A stretch of 64,000 bases of DNA from Coccinella septempunctata (lineage: Eukaryota; Arthropoda; Insecta; Coleoptera; Coccinellidae): the NCBI RefSeq assembly GCF_907165205.1, contig NC_058193.1, forward strand, positions 434,001 through 498,000, in the 5' to 3' direction. The position numbers were made by a program, and so were the translations under genes. Below the pieces are notes generated by a model, which ran no database searches, was not told the DNA's origin, and saw nothing but the letters and a program-made list of their open reading frames with translations. This document shows, one piece after another, positions 21,773 through 33,208 of the stretch (the stretch's first letter is position 1; each line of letters starts with the position of its first letter).

Positions 21773-23872
21773 CTTATATTTAATAAAGACAGAATTCCCG
21801 ATTCTTGACTTTTTAGCTGGTGGAATGTCTGCAAACAAAAAATTAGCATCGGACGAATTATTTTCGTGATCTGAAAAATTATTCAACATGTTTTCCAATT
21901 CTTCTTCAGGAGTAATCACCACAAAATTGGAATGATTGGAATTGCTAGTATCAACATTACTCTCATTGCTGATTAATGTAACGGTACTCTCATTGCTTGT
22001 TGTCGAAGCATTAGCTATGGTTTCCAAATCGTTCTGCGGAATAAAAAAAAAGATGATTTTCTCAACAAAAAAAGTTCAAGGGAATATAAAAATTACAAAT
22101 TTATTTCATTTTACAGAAAAAAAAATATAGCTAATGATATTATACCTTGAGGGTTCAATATAAAAACTAAGCGAAGTACCAAACTGAAAACGACAAATCC
22201 GAAGAATTGTCGTTCCAATAATACGAGCTAGTCATGAACGGGCGCAGGAGATCCCAGAGAAGTCGAAATATACAAACGCAACTGTAGTGCGGTTTCGAGA
22301 TCATTGTCCCTCGTCAGTACCGTGTAGCGCTAACTATTCCAGTCGATAGAAATGAAAATTTCAATCACTTGCGCTTCAAACTAAAAAAAATCACGGGTTA
22401 ATTTCACAACTTCTTTTTCGTACCCAGTATATTCCAGTGAAAACATTTTGAACCCACAGTGTTTTGTACTTAAAAAACATTTTCTTTTTTTCGATCGGAT
22501 GCACCGTTTTCGAGGAGAACGTACACTCTCAAAATATGTTTTACGAATTTGAGCGTGCTGTGTATATTAGGTTTACTCGCACCTGATCGAAATTTTTATA
22601 AAATCTTCACAGCAGTATAATGTAATTTTAGCTCCAAAAGCCACACCGAATTTCATGATTTTTGCTGTGGTAGTAAATGAATTCATTCCATCTTAAGGGA
22701 AATATCTTAAAAGGGCTACAGCTTATATTAAAAAAAAAAAAAAAATTTGAGCTAAATATTTCAATCGTAGAATACGGGAGTGAATTACTGACCATTATTT
22801 CTGGGACACCCTGCATAGATATATAGCATATAGAAATGAAAATATTTATTTATATATAATTAAATATATAATTAATATAATTGAATATAATAATAATTAT
22901 GAGCAACTTGCATTGTTCATTTCAATTTTCCATGTATCTATGCAGGGTGTCCCGAAATAATATTGTTGTTTAATGATTTATGAACTCTATTCGTCGTATT
23001 ATTTACAACGACGACGTACGCGGTTCACTTTGCATTATGCTGAGTTAGAGTGCAGTACGAGTTGCAGTGCGTTCTGCGTCTTCTATTTAAAAAATGGCAG
23101 AGTATATAAAAAAATAATGAATGTTGGACTCAAGCAGACCTGGTTTATGGTCTAAATTTATGGTTTGATAAACCCTACCTAAGTTCCTACTACCTATCTA
23201 AAAAAGATTTTATGAGAAATACCAACCTAATGAATCTTCAAACTTACATAAATAATAATTTCGTTTTGCCTTTCGCGAAACTCTTTATATTTCGCTTTGA
23301 ATACAAGATATGGCCCTTTTTTAGTGAATATTTCCTTAATTGTGTCCTCGTCGAGGAGAGTGATTAGATTGAAACTCATATCATTCATTTCTTGATCTGA
23401 AAAAACATATATCAGAAATAATTCTTGCATATATAGATAGGAACATATATAAAATTTGGACTGAACTTCTCCTATCATACTTTTATTGATCATTGAAAAA
23501 TATATTTCTTAATATTAGTTGGATCGTAACTTAAATGTACCTTATGTAACTTATGCACATGTAATACAATATATAATAGGAATAAAAATTAAATGGCTCT
23601 TCCTAATGGAAAAAGCTTGAAAATTCAAAACACTATGAAGATAAAAGCTTGAGAGACTAATCCGAGTTTCTGGTGCGGAAGAACATTTGAGTGAATAATC
23701 TTTTTTTGCGTGAATACTTTATGCATTGTTGAGTGCATTGTGGATTATTGTGTATATACACAATAATCCACAATAAATTATTTATATTCAAAAACTAAAA
23801 GTTTGACTCACCTCTGTATTTTTCCACATACTCTTCGAATCTCCATCTTTTGAGGATTTCTTCGTAATTCAT
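21773..23872 (-). CDS. Three-exon SAM-like gene carried by EnSpm (a)
   Basis: Exon 1 is 23812-23872 (MNYEEILKRWRFEEYVEKYR, donor GTGAGT). Exon 2 is 23248-23396 (acceptor TTTTTTCAG, MSFNLITLLDEDTIKEIF, KGPYLVFKAKYKEF, donor GTAAGT). Exon 3 is 21773-22033 (acceptor TTCCGCAG, Ser/Asn-rich, then VITPEEELENMLNNFSDHE, donor GTACCT). Splices keep frame. Exons 1-2 look like a SAM-type helical domain (W-x-F-E-E-Y, L-L-D-E-D-T-I-K, I/K-G-P). A gene of the same exon plan and phase is found in element (c). Downstream exons are lost, so the product is unknown; it may be the N-terminal part of a larger transposon protein. Confidence 0.5.
22034..23247. other. Intron 2 of the EnSpm (a) gene, with repeat debris
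   Basis: Non-coding. Contains two facing copies of a repeat end, GGGACACCCTGCATAGATA and TATCTATGCAGGGTGTCCC-type sequence, around a 120-bp AT-rich spacer, plus DNA typical of insect MITE interiors. No further exon is supported. Confidence 0.45.
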
Positions 23873-24645
23873 TTTAGCATAACACAAAAAACAAGCACAA
23901 AATATTCTGTAAGGTGTGTAAAGGGTGAAAGAATTTATTATAAATCAGATCATAACCATTGAAATTTTATATATCATATATCGCAGCATACTTAGACGTT
24001 AAATTTCGAATCCCTACTTTGTAGCCAAATTCTGCCAAATCAAAGTATGCCGAGATATAATGTGATATAACCTACCCACACGACCCGGCGGCGGCGCACT
24101 ACTACTTTTTCGATATCTACGATAATTCGTTTAACCCGCAGACGCATTGGCTTCTGACCGCCTAATAATGCACACTGCACAGATGTACCGATCTTCAAAG
24201 GAAATAACTTCTTCGGGTTCGTATCGGCTCTAGTCGGTTATCATCCGAATATTTTTTACACTTATTACAAGGAACACATGTGTCTACCCCAAGTCAAGGT
24301 TTCAATGTAGCAAATAACTTTGTTATTTAGTGCTGATAAAAATACGTAACTGAAAAAGTAGCTTGCTATAAGTTGAGTGATTATTAGGCATCTATACGCA
24401 GCGTATTTATCAACAACAAACAGAATTCAAGTATCACTGCTATTTGGATTAAATAAATTTTCATGTTGAACTGAGGAAAAAAGTTACTGCTAACAATTAA
24501 AAATTCTTAGATGAACGTGTTTGTTAACGACAAATATATGAATATCTGCAGCACATAAATGTTCGCTTATCGCGTATGAAAATTTATTTAGCTTGAGTAA
24601 AAAGCAGTCAAGTAAAAAAAGTTACTTGTAACTTTTTTCTCAGTG

Positions 24646-26393
24646 CATGACACAGATTGTGTTCTTAGGCCCATAATTTTTGAATTTGTATTTCGAAACA
24701 TTCCAGATTGCAAAATGAATTTAAAAAAATCAGTGAAACTTCATTGAGAGTCGAACTCCCTACTCTGAGTTAAGTATTAATGTGAAATATGAGTCTGTTC
24801 TAAGGTTTTGAGTATACATATTAATTTTCGTTGCCGAGCAACAGTAGCTGATAGAATTTGACAGGGTATTTGAATTTTACTGAATAATTCGAGTATATTG
24901 AAACGATTTGTATGCAAACGAAAATTAAATATTCACTTTTAGAAAAAAATGATATGGTTCAGGCTTATTATGAAGCGAATTCCTCAGGGAGAAAAGCAAG
25001 GGAAATTTACGCTCGCAGATTTCCAAGCCGAAACGTTCCTAATTTTAAAACTTTCATAGAAACAGTGCGTAAATTACGTGAAGAAGGTATTCTCCACCGC
25101 AAGAAGAAGGAAACAATCCGAAATAACGAAGAACGTATCCTGGATTTAGTGAGTGAAAATCCGATGGTATCAACGAGAACTCTAACAAATCATCCAAGTG
25201 TGAATAAGAGTAAATCCACTGTATGGAGAGTTTTGAAAAGAAATCGCTACCATCCGTACCATTCCCATTCATGTCAAACCTTAGAAGAAGGTGATTTTGA
25301 GAAGAGGAAAGAATTCTGTGAATTTATTTTAAGAAGGACATGTGAGAATAGGAATTTCCTACGTCTCATACTGTTTACGGATGAAGCAACATTCCACAGA
25401 GATGGTTTCTTCAACAGAAAAAATTATATAATATGGCAAAGGGAAAATCCACATGCAACAGTAGCAAAAAATAGCCAGAGGAGATTTTCTGTCAATGTTT
25501 GGGCGGGAATGAAGGATGGATTCATTATAGGACCGTACATTCTTCCTGAAACATTGACTGGAAATGGCTATAATCAATTTTTGAGGGAAACTCTGCCCGA
25601 TCTATTGGAAGATATTCCTTTGAGTCACTTTCAAGGAATATGGTAACAGCATGATGGTTGCCCTGCTCACACAGTGAGGAGTGTACGAGAATTTTTAGAC
25701 TCTCAATACCCTCGCCGATGGATCGGCCGATTGGGACCTGTCGCATGGCCTCCTCGTTCTCCAGATCTTACACCTATGGATTTTTATTTCTGGGGTCATA
25801 TGAAGAGTCTTGTTTATGATAAGCGAGCTCCAGTGACTTCGAGAGAAGAACTGATTCAAAGAATCGAATCAGCCGCCGAAGAGATTCGCCGAAACCCGGA
25901 AATGGTTCGTTCAGCGGTGGATAGTGTGGCGAAAAGGGCGAGAAAGTGTATCCTGAAAAATGGCAATATTTTTGAGAACGAATTATGAATAAATTTTATA
26001 CTAATAGGTTTTTTTTGTTGCGTTTGTGAAATTGTGGAATTATTCGTAGAAATTTCCGCAATAATGCCATGCCATTAATATCTGGGAAGTATTAACCGCC
26101 AATTTCTACTCAAACTGCATAAATTGGTTTCAAGATAGTTGCAATATTATATTCAGTTAAATTCAAATACTCTGTCAAATTCTATGAGCTGCCATTGCTT
26201 GGCAACGAAAATTAAAAACCTTTGAACAGTCTCAATTCAGATTCCACATTTATTTTAATAGGTACTTAACTCAGAGCAGGGAGTTCGACTCTCAATGAAG
26301 TTTCACTGATTTTTTTAAATTCATTTTGCAATCTGGAATGTTTCGACATACAAATTCAAAAATTATGGGCCTAAGAACACAAGCTGTGTCATG
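24646..26393. mobile_element. Mariner-like (DD41D, rosa-type) element with ~240-bp inverted repeats
   Basis: Left arm (from 24646, CATGACACAGATTGTGTTCT) and right arm (ending 26393) are reverse complements over about 240 bp with few differences until near the coding region. CATG at both ends is either part of the repeat or a duplication; I cannot separate these. The left end abuts the right end of EnSpm (a), the right end abuts family X copy B. One transposase gene lies inside. Confidence 0.75.
24912..25988 (+). pseudogene. DD41D mariner-like transposase, one in-frame stop
   Basis: A single frame of about 358 codons, interrupted only by TAA at 25644-25646. N-terminal helix-turn-helix regions (KYSLLEKNDMVQAYYEANSS; SKSTVWRVLKRN) precede the catalytic domain. 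Catalytic residues are D157 in LFTDEATFHRDG, D248 in QHDGCPAHT and D290 in SPDLTPMDFYFWG: 90 residues between the first two and 41 between the last two, the DD41D spacing of the rosa family. The stop lies four codons before D248 and removes two catalytic residues from the first product. Everything else is intact, so this copy died recently. Confidence 0.85.
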
Positions 26394-26573
26394 TTTTTTT
26401 ATAATTTCAGATATTCGAACGGGACATTTGAATGGCTGTAAAAACGAAACCGTTTGATATTTTTCGATTCTGTTTTGATATTCGTGTTAGGTATGAAAGT
26501 AAGTACAATCGTGAAAAATTTCATCAATTTCAAGTGAAATTTTTTTTTCGCTGTAGACATGTAAAAAAAAAGT

Positions 26574-26970
26574 TGTTACTGCAACTAATTAATGTTTTCC
26601 GTAATTTCCGAATCGCTTGCTCGCTGTTTTAAGATTCCATCCAATATATGTTAATCTGATTTTTTCGCGTAACATATGCTGGAGGATTGCACGGATGTCG
26701 TTAAGCCAGTATTCATATGGCTCTCGTCCGATGAACTACAGACCAATTTTCCCGTATAATATAAATTTTCTTCGAATAATCCACGAACTCGAACCTCAGC
26801 GAAAGTGATTATTTCGCGAGTGAGTGCCTAGACGACGAATTCAGCCGTACTGTGAAGCCGCAGGTAGGCAGAAGTCGGTACTCCAGCATTCGCTTTTCTG
26901 CTCTTGCATTTTGCATATTTTTCTTTTCATATTTTTCGGGCCTTCATTTTCAAAGGCCCTTGTCGTGCCA
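26574..26970 (+). repeat. BEL-1 5' LTR
   Basis: 397 bp, TG...CA ends. A short ATATAA-like box lies near 26757-26764 (CCCGTATAATATAAAT) and could be the core promoter. It directs transcription of the element. Confidence 0.9.
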
Positions 26971-26973
26971 TTT

Positions 26974-26991
26974 TGGTCCTTTGCGAGCCGA
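26974..26991 (+). promoter_or_regulatory. BEL-1 primer-binding site, tRNA-Tyr-like with 2-nt insertion
   Basis: TGGTCCTTTGCGAGCCGA begins three bases after the LTR. The complement of an insect tRNA-Tyr 3' end, as I recall it, is TGGTCCTTCGAGCCGG; BEL-1 has two extra bases (TG) in the middle. BEL-2 has the uninterrupted version at 51459, which supports the identification. Confidence 0.55.
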
Positions 26992-27409
26992 ATTTTCGAA
27001 CCGCGTTTTCAAAATTAATGCGATCAAGCATTTCGGAATTTCATTCATTCCATATTGATCCAACCTCAAAAAAAAACTGATAACATATCGAACTTGACAT
27101 TCAGGAAACTTATGACCATAGACAAATTTATGTTCATAACCTGTTGTTTTGAATGTCAATTAAGTCATCTTCCATTTTCTCAGAACATAGACAACTTCTG
27201 ATTGTTTTCTGATCTATGTTCATAACCTCTTTTCAAAACATCAACAATAAAATCAAACTTTCAAATTTCACATTTTCAAAACAATTTATTATTGAATCTA
27301 TATTGTTTCATTTCAACAATTATTGTACTTACTCATTCTTAAAATTATTCAGGTAAAATTTTCAAATAACACATTGTTTTCTGCAGTATACCTTGAATAA
27401 CCACTAATC
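26992..27409 (+). other. BEL-1 leader with imperfect ~75-bp duplication
   Basis: Untranslated leader between primer site and gag. It contains two imperfect copies of CATAGACAA...TATGTTCATAACCT (27117-27145 and 27186-27232). It may hold packaging signals. Confidence 0.45.
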
Positions 27410-30400
27410 ATGGCAACAAAATTGAAACAACTCAAAGCTCGTCGACAGATACTAAGTGACGATCTTGAAGAAATCTTAAATCTAGCGCAATCTGCCATTA
27501 CTGACGAAAGTCTCCACGTACGATTCAAGTTAAGATTTGAAAGACTTGAGGAAATTTTCGTCGAATTTCAAAATTTACATTCGTCAATTGTATCTATTAT
27601 AGCTTCTTCCGAAGAACCTGAACTAGAAGCTGAAAGGTTTACTCGAACGGCCTTCATGGATAATTATTACACCATTAAGACGAGTTACGTTAATTTATTT
27701 CCTTCAGTAAAACAGGAAAATAGTAACCCCTCTCTCAGTTCGCCGAATGTGAAACTTCCAAAAATAGTATTACCCATTTTCGATGGGAATTATAAAGAGT
27801 GGCCTACTTTCTTTGATATGTTCAAAAGCTTGGTGCGCGAAAATTCTAACTTAAGTCAGATAGAAAAGTTTCAATACCTTCTTAGTTCACTTTCTTCTCA
27901 TGCTTTGAGTTTATTAAAAGGATATCCACTGACTGCTCAAAACTATGAAAATGCCTTTCAGACATTAACTGAAAGGTATCAGAATAAACGACTTTTTGCT
28001 AATACTTGTTGGAGGGAAATTTACAATGTTCCAAAACTGCAGAATGATTCATCCATAGGCCTTAGGCGAATCCTGGAGGTTTTTGCGGAAAATTTATCGG
28101 TATTAAAGAATTTAGGTTTACCTACTGATCAATGGGATTTTGTTTTATTTCATCTTCTCATTCAGAAACTGGACTCAGCTTCGATCAAGCGCTTTGAATT
28201 ACATGAGTGTTCAACGGATATTCCTTCATTTGTTAATCTACGAAATTTCCTCACGAATCAATGTATAGCATTGGAGTCTGCCGCGCTTTCTATTCCTTCA
28301 AAGACTCAAGCAGTTTCGAATTCTCAAAGTTCGAAATCTAGTTCTGTCTCAATGCAGAAACGAAATTCTGCACTTCTTGTTCAAACCAAAAATGATTCAA
28401 ATAAGAAACACATAAGCTGCAATTATTGTAAATTAAGTCATAGTATTTACAAATGTCCAACATTTTTGGAACAATCCACGCAGGATCGTTTCAAAATTGT
28501 GAAAGATAAAAACTGGTGTATCAATTGTCTGCATTCAGGACATCAGATGAGTACTTGCTCTTCAAAATCAAATTGTCGTACGTGCAACGGTAAACATCAT
28601 ACCCTATTACACATGCGCAGTACTACCGATAATAATCCTTTAACGGAAACTTTGTATTCAAACAGTGCAAGCACATCAGGTTCCACTTCAGGTTCAGCTC
28701 AAGTTTTAACGAATGTTTCTTCAAATTCAACCGTCCTCTTGGCAACTGCTCAAGTCGAAATTCGCGATTCTTGGGGTAGATTTCAAAAGGTCCGAGTTCT
28801 TTTGGATGGTGGTTCTCAGATAAATATCATAACTCAATCTTGTGTGAATAAATTAGGTTTGAAAATTTGTAAATCTTCACTTTCTATTAATGGTATTGGG
28901 GAAGGCTCATCTACTGCTAATGGTAGCACCGAATGTACTATTCGTCCAACGCGTCAAATAAATCCGTCTTTCACATTCGATGCTGTTATTATTCCAAAGA
29001 TATGTACACAAATGCCAAGTTCTTTTATCAATCCTTCTTATTGGACTTGTATCGATAACAAAAAATTAGCCGAACCGGACTTTTCCATCCCGAAGTCAAT
29101 CGATCTCCTTCTTGGAGCAGATATTTTCTCTTTAATACTTCGGCATGGTCGCATTGAAGGAAACGGTTTGGAACCGACTGCACTAGAGACGATATTTGGT
29201 TGGATCTTCATGGGGAAGATTCAATCACCGAGCATATCAGTTAACACATTTCATTTGTCATTATCCGAGTCCTCTTTAAACTTTTCGTTGAAAAGATTCT
29301 GGGAGATTGAAGAGGTTTCAGATACTACCGTAATATCACCAGAAGATCAACTTTGCGATACCTTGTTCGCACAGAATTATTCGAGAGATGCCTCTGGACG
29401 CTACACGGTGGCCTTACCATTTAAACCTGATCATTCCACAATTTCATTTGGTGACACATATTCTCTTGCATTACGTCGTTTTTTCTCTCTTGAAAATAGA
29501 TTGGTCAAGACTCCGCATATTTACGAGGAATACTGTAATTTCATGAGGGAATACCTGGAAAGAAATCATATGACATTGATTTCTTCAAGTTCTGACAATG
29601 AGAACGTGTTTTACATTCCTCATCATTGTATAGTTAAACCAAATAGTCCGTCAACAAAGTTGAGGGTTGTTTTTGACGCTTCAGCACGCGTACCGGGTAA
29701 ATTATCTTTGAATGATGCGCTCTTGGTAGGTCCAAAATTGCAGAAAGATATAATAGGAATTTTGTTGAATTTTCGTGTCCATAGGTTTGTTTTCACAGCC
29801 GATATCAAACAAATGTACCGACAAATATTAATTCAACCTTCACATCGTGATTTTCAAAGAATACTGTGGCGGTTTTCTTCATCGGATCCCATAAAGGTGT
29901 ATCGGCTGAACACAGTTACGTACGGAGTGGCGCCGGCTCCTTTTCTTGCACTTCGAACCTTATTTCAATTGGCCAAGGATGAGAAGGATCGATTTCCGAA
30001 TGCCTGTCGAATATTACTCACAGACATTTATGTTGATGATGTTGTTACGGGCTGTGATGATTTAGAAGAGGCGAAACTTTTACAGAAGGAACTGATTTCC
30101 TTATTGAATTGTGGTGGCTTTCAACTCAGAAAGTGGAGTAGTAACCATTCTCAATTACTTTTGTCCATACCGTTGGATCATCAATACCAAAGTTCTTTGG
30201 ATTTTGATCTCGATCCGACAATCAAGATTCTGGGTTTGAGGTGGTTTCCCTCGTCGGACGAATTTTCGTACTTTGCAGAGGCGAGTTGTTGTGTATCTAC
30301 TAAGCGAACCATACTCTCTGAACTTTCTCGAATTTTTGACCCTCTGGGATTCCTTTCTCCTTTCACTTTCCTGGCAAAACATTTGATCCAGCATCTTTGG

Positions 30401-32551
30401 ACACTGGGACTGCAGTGGGATGACTCACTTCCAGATGATGTCAATCGTCGCTGGAATCAGTGTAAATCAGAGCTGAGTGAATTAGATAGTTTGAAAATAC
30501 CTCGGAAACTTGCATCGAAACCTTTTCATCGCTGTGAACTTCATGGTTTTGGAGATAGCAGTGAGCAAGGTTACGCAGCAGTTGTCTACTTCAGGTTTTT
30601 CTACTCTGATGGCTCCATTGACACATCATTCGTATGTGGCAAATCAAAGGTTTCTCCGTTAAAAAGAATCTCACTTCCACGACTGGAACTGTGTGCATGT
30701 CTGTTGTTGTCTAAACTTATTCATATGATTTCATCAGTTTATCGTTCTGCCTTCAGGATTGACGAAGTTTTTGCATGGTCTGATTCTATGGTAGCCCTAA
30801 CTTGGATAAGGTCCTCTCCTCATAGGTGGAAAACGTTTGTAAGTAATCGAACAACTCAGATTCAGGATTTAGTTTCAACAGAAAATTGGTATCATGTCAA
30901 ATCCAAGGACAACCCGGCTGACTGCGCCTCACGAGGTTTAACGCCAGCCGAACTGTTGAAGTGTTCTTTATGGTGGGCGGGCCCTGACTGGCTTCGTTCA
31001 GAAAACATCAGCTTCGGAAGTAATGAGATAGAAAATTCTGTAGATTTTGTACAAGAAGAAGAACGTCACATATCCTTAACGACTTTCACTTCTCAATCGT
31101 TTGTAGACCACTTTCTCTCAAAGTTTTCATCTCTTTCAAAAATTCAGAGGATAGTTTCTTAAATTTTCAGATTCGCTCACAACACAAAAAACTCAAAAGC
31201 TCCTAAGGTAAACGGATTGTCCTCATTTGAACTCAAAGAAGCACTTTTTTTCATTATTAAACAGGTTCAACGAGAAGTGTTCAAGGAGCAAATAGATAAT
31301 CTCATGTCGGGTAGGCCTATATCCAAATCGCTTCGAAAATTAAATCCTTTCATTGGAGAAGATGGTGTTCTCAGGGTGGGCGATCGCCTGTCATTTTCTG
31401 GTCTGGCTTATGATCACAAACACCCAGCTCTACTTCCTTCATCTCATCGCCTTACTGAACTTCTTATTCAGCATTTTCACAGAATATATCTGCATCCAGG
31501 TGCTCAGACCCTACAGTTTCTTCTCACTCAACAGGTCTGGATATTATCAGCCAGACGAGCTATAAACAAAGTTATCTCTTGCTGTAATACCTGTTTCAAG
31601 GTTAATCCCAGAGTATCTCAGCCTCCCATGGGTAACTTGCCACCCTTGCGCATCAATCAATTGAAGCCCTTTCAGTGCGTAGGAGTAGACTATGGTGGTC
31701 CATACTTTATAACCATGTCAAAATCTCGTGGCTCCAAATCGTTAAAGGCGTATATATGTCTCTTTGTATGTTTTACAACGAAGGCATTGCATTTGGAGTT
31801 AGTGTCCGATTTGACTTCCGATGCTTTTCTCGCGGCATTGCGTCGGTTCATTGCTCGAAGAGGTAGATGCAATCACATCTTTAGTGATGGTGGGACAAAT
31901 TTCAGGGGAGCTTTTCGGGAGATTTCGGGTTATATGCACAGTGCTGTGTTGGAAGAAAAAATTGAGTGGAGTTTCAATCCGCCTTCTGGTCCTCATTTTG
32001 GGGGTCTTTGGGAATCCGGTATAAAATCTGTCAAATCCCATTTATTAAGAGTGATCGGTCATCAGATTCTAACCTATGAAGAATTTTATACAGTTCTCAC
32101 ACAGATTGAATCTGTACTCAATTCACGCCCTCTGTGTCCGCTTAGCAACGATCCGAATGACATGTCTGCTTTGACACCAGGCCATTTTCTTACCTTAGCC
32201 CCCTTAACTGCTATTCCGGAACCCGATTTGTCACACCTATCTATCGGTCGATTATCACGTTGGCAGCTCTTAACTCGTATCCATCAGGATTTTTGGAAAC
32301 GATGGAGTTTAGAGTATTTGAACACATTACAGCAACGGAAAAAGTGGTTCAATACCAACTCATCTCCTTATTCAATAGGCGCACTGGTCTTGATAAAAGA
32401 CGATCAAATTCCGCCATTACGTTGGCGACTTGGACGCATTGAGAACTTGCATCCTGGCACCGACAAAATAGCTAGGGTAGCTACTGTACGAACTACTCAA
32501 GGTGTACTGCAGAGACCAGTGGTTAAATTATGTCCATTGCCACTGCAATGA
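27410..32551 (+). pseudogene. BEL-1 Gag-Pol polyprotein, one in-frame stop
   Basis: One frame runs from ATG 27410 to 32551, broken only by TAA at 31160-31162. Domains in order: N-terminal coiled region; Gag (LPKIVLPIFDGNYKEWPTFF, about residue 120); zinc knuckles (CNYCKLSHSIYKC near 338, CINCLHSGHQMSTC, CRTCNGKHH); aspartic protease with DGGSQ at 465; RT with TADIKQMYRQ near 797 and YVDD at about 874; RNase H (GFGDSSEQGYAAVVY near 1046, WSDSMVALTW). After the stop come the integrase HHCC finger, the DDE core (VGVDYGGPY, FSDGGTNFRG, GGLWESGIKS) and the DUF5641-type tail (SRWQLLTRIHQDFWKRW). No env is present. The stop separates integrase from the rest and makes this copy defective unless read through. 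Confidence 0.93.
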
Positions 32552-32641
32552 TTGTATTTATATATTTGTGTATATATATATTTTTTAATGTTCGATATCT
32601 TTTCACTTTTGTATTTTTTTTTCATCTCATAAAATATTCTA

Positions 32642-32658
32642 TTTTAGGTGGGCGGTAA
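32642..32658 (+). promoter_or_regulatory. BEL-1 polypurine tract
   Basis: TTTTAGGTGGGCGGTAA lies directly before the 3' LTR. The purine-rich AGGTGGGCGG should prime plus-strand DNA synthesis. Confidence 0.5.
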
Positions 32659-33055
32659 TGTTACTGCAACTAATTAATGTTTTCCGTAATTTCCGAATCG
32701 CTTGCTCGCTGTTTTAAGATTCCATCCAATATATGTTAATCTGATTTTTTCGCGTAACATATGCTGGAGGATTGCACGGATGTCGTTAAGCCAGTATTCA
32801 TATGGCTCTCGTCCGATGAACTACAGACCAATTTTCCCGTATAATATAAATTTTCTTCGAATAATCCACGAACTCGAACCTCAGCGAAAGTGATTATTTC
32901 GCGAGTGAGTGCCTAGACGACGAATTCAGCCGTACTGTGAAGCCGCAGGTAGGCAGAAGTCGGTACTCCAGCATTCGCTTTTCTGCTCTTGCATTTTGCA
33001 TATTTTTCTTTTCATATTTTTCGGTCCTTCATTTTCAAAGGCCCTTGTCGTGCCA
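32659..33055 (+). repeat. BEL-1 3' LTR
   Basis: 397 bp, one base different from the 5' LTR. Followed by the AAAGT duplication and the continuation of family X. Confidence 0.92.
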
Positions 33056-33208
33056 AAAGTTGTGTTCGATTTCTGAAAAAAATTTTTCACAGATATCCTT
33101 TAAAAATTGTGTTAATTTAGGAAATGAAAATCAATTTGGCAACCGAAAAAAAAAATCACGAACATTGCAGGTTTTCCGCCATTTTGTAATTTTTTTTTCG
33201 GTGCTCTA

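Larger units (their letters stand above)
20659..24645. mobile_element. EnSpm/CACTA-like element (a), 3987 bp
   Basis: Begins CACCGAGAAAAAAA at 20659 and ends TTTTTTCTCAGTG at 24645. Bases next to the ends are CG (left) and CA (right), consistent with a 2-bp duplication altered by C-to-T decay. Subterminal regions hold iterated short motifs (see the array at 21035-21175). The interior carries a small spliced gene on the minus strand and two solo ends of another repeat with GGTGTCCC termini facing each other (22803-22817 and 22938-22952). No transposase is left. CACT-R termini, short duplications and subterminal repeats are hallmarks of the CACTA/EnSpm superfamily. Confidence 0.6.
26574..33055 (+). 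mobile_element. BEL/Pao LTR retrotransposon BEL-1, 6482 bp, young
   Basis: Two 397-bp LTRs (26574-26970 and 32659-33055), each TGTTACTGC...GTCGTGCCA. They differ at one base (G at 26940, T at 33025). The 5-bp target duplication AAAGT is at 26569-26573 and 33056-33060. A primer site follows the 5' LTR, then a 439-bp leader, gag-pol, and a short purine-rich tract before the 3' LTR. It inserted into family X copy B. One in-frame stop is the only obvious lesion. Confidence 0.95.
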
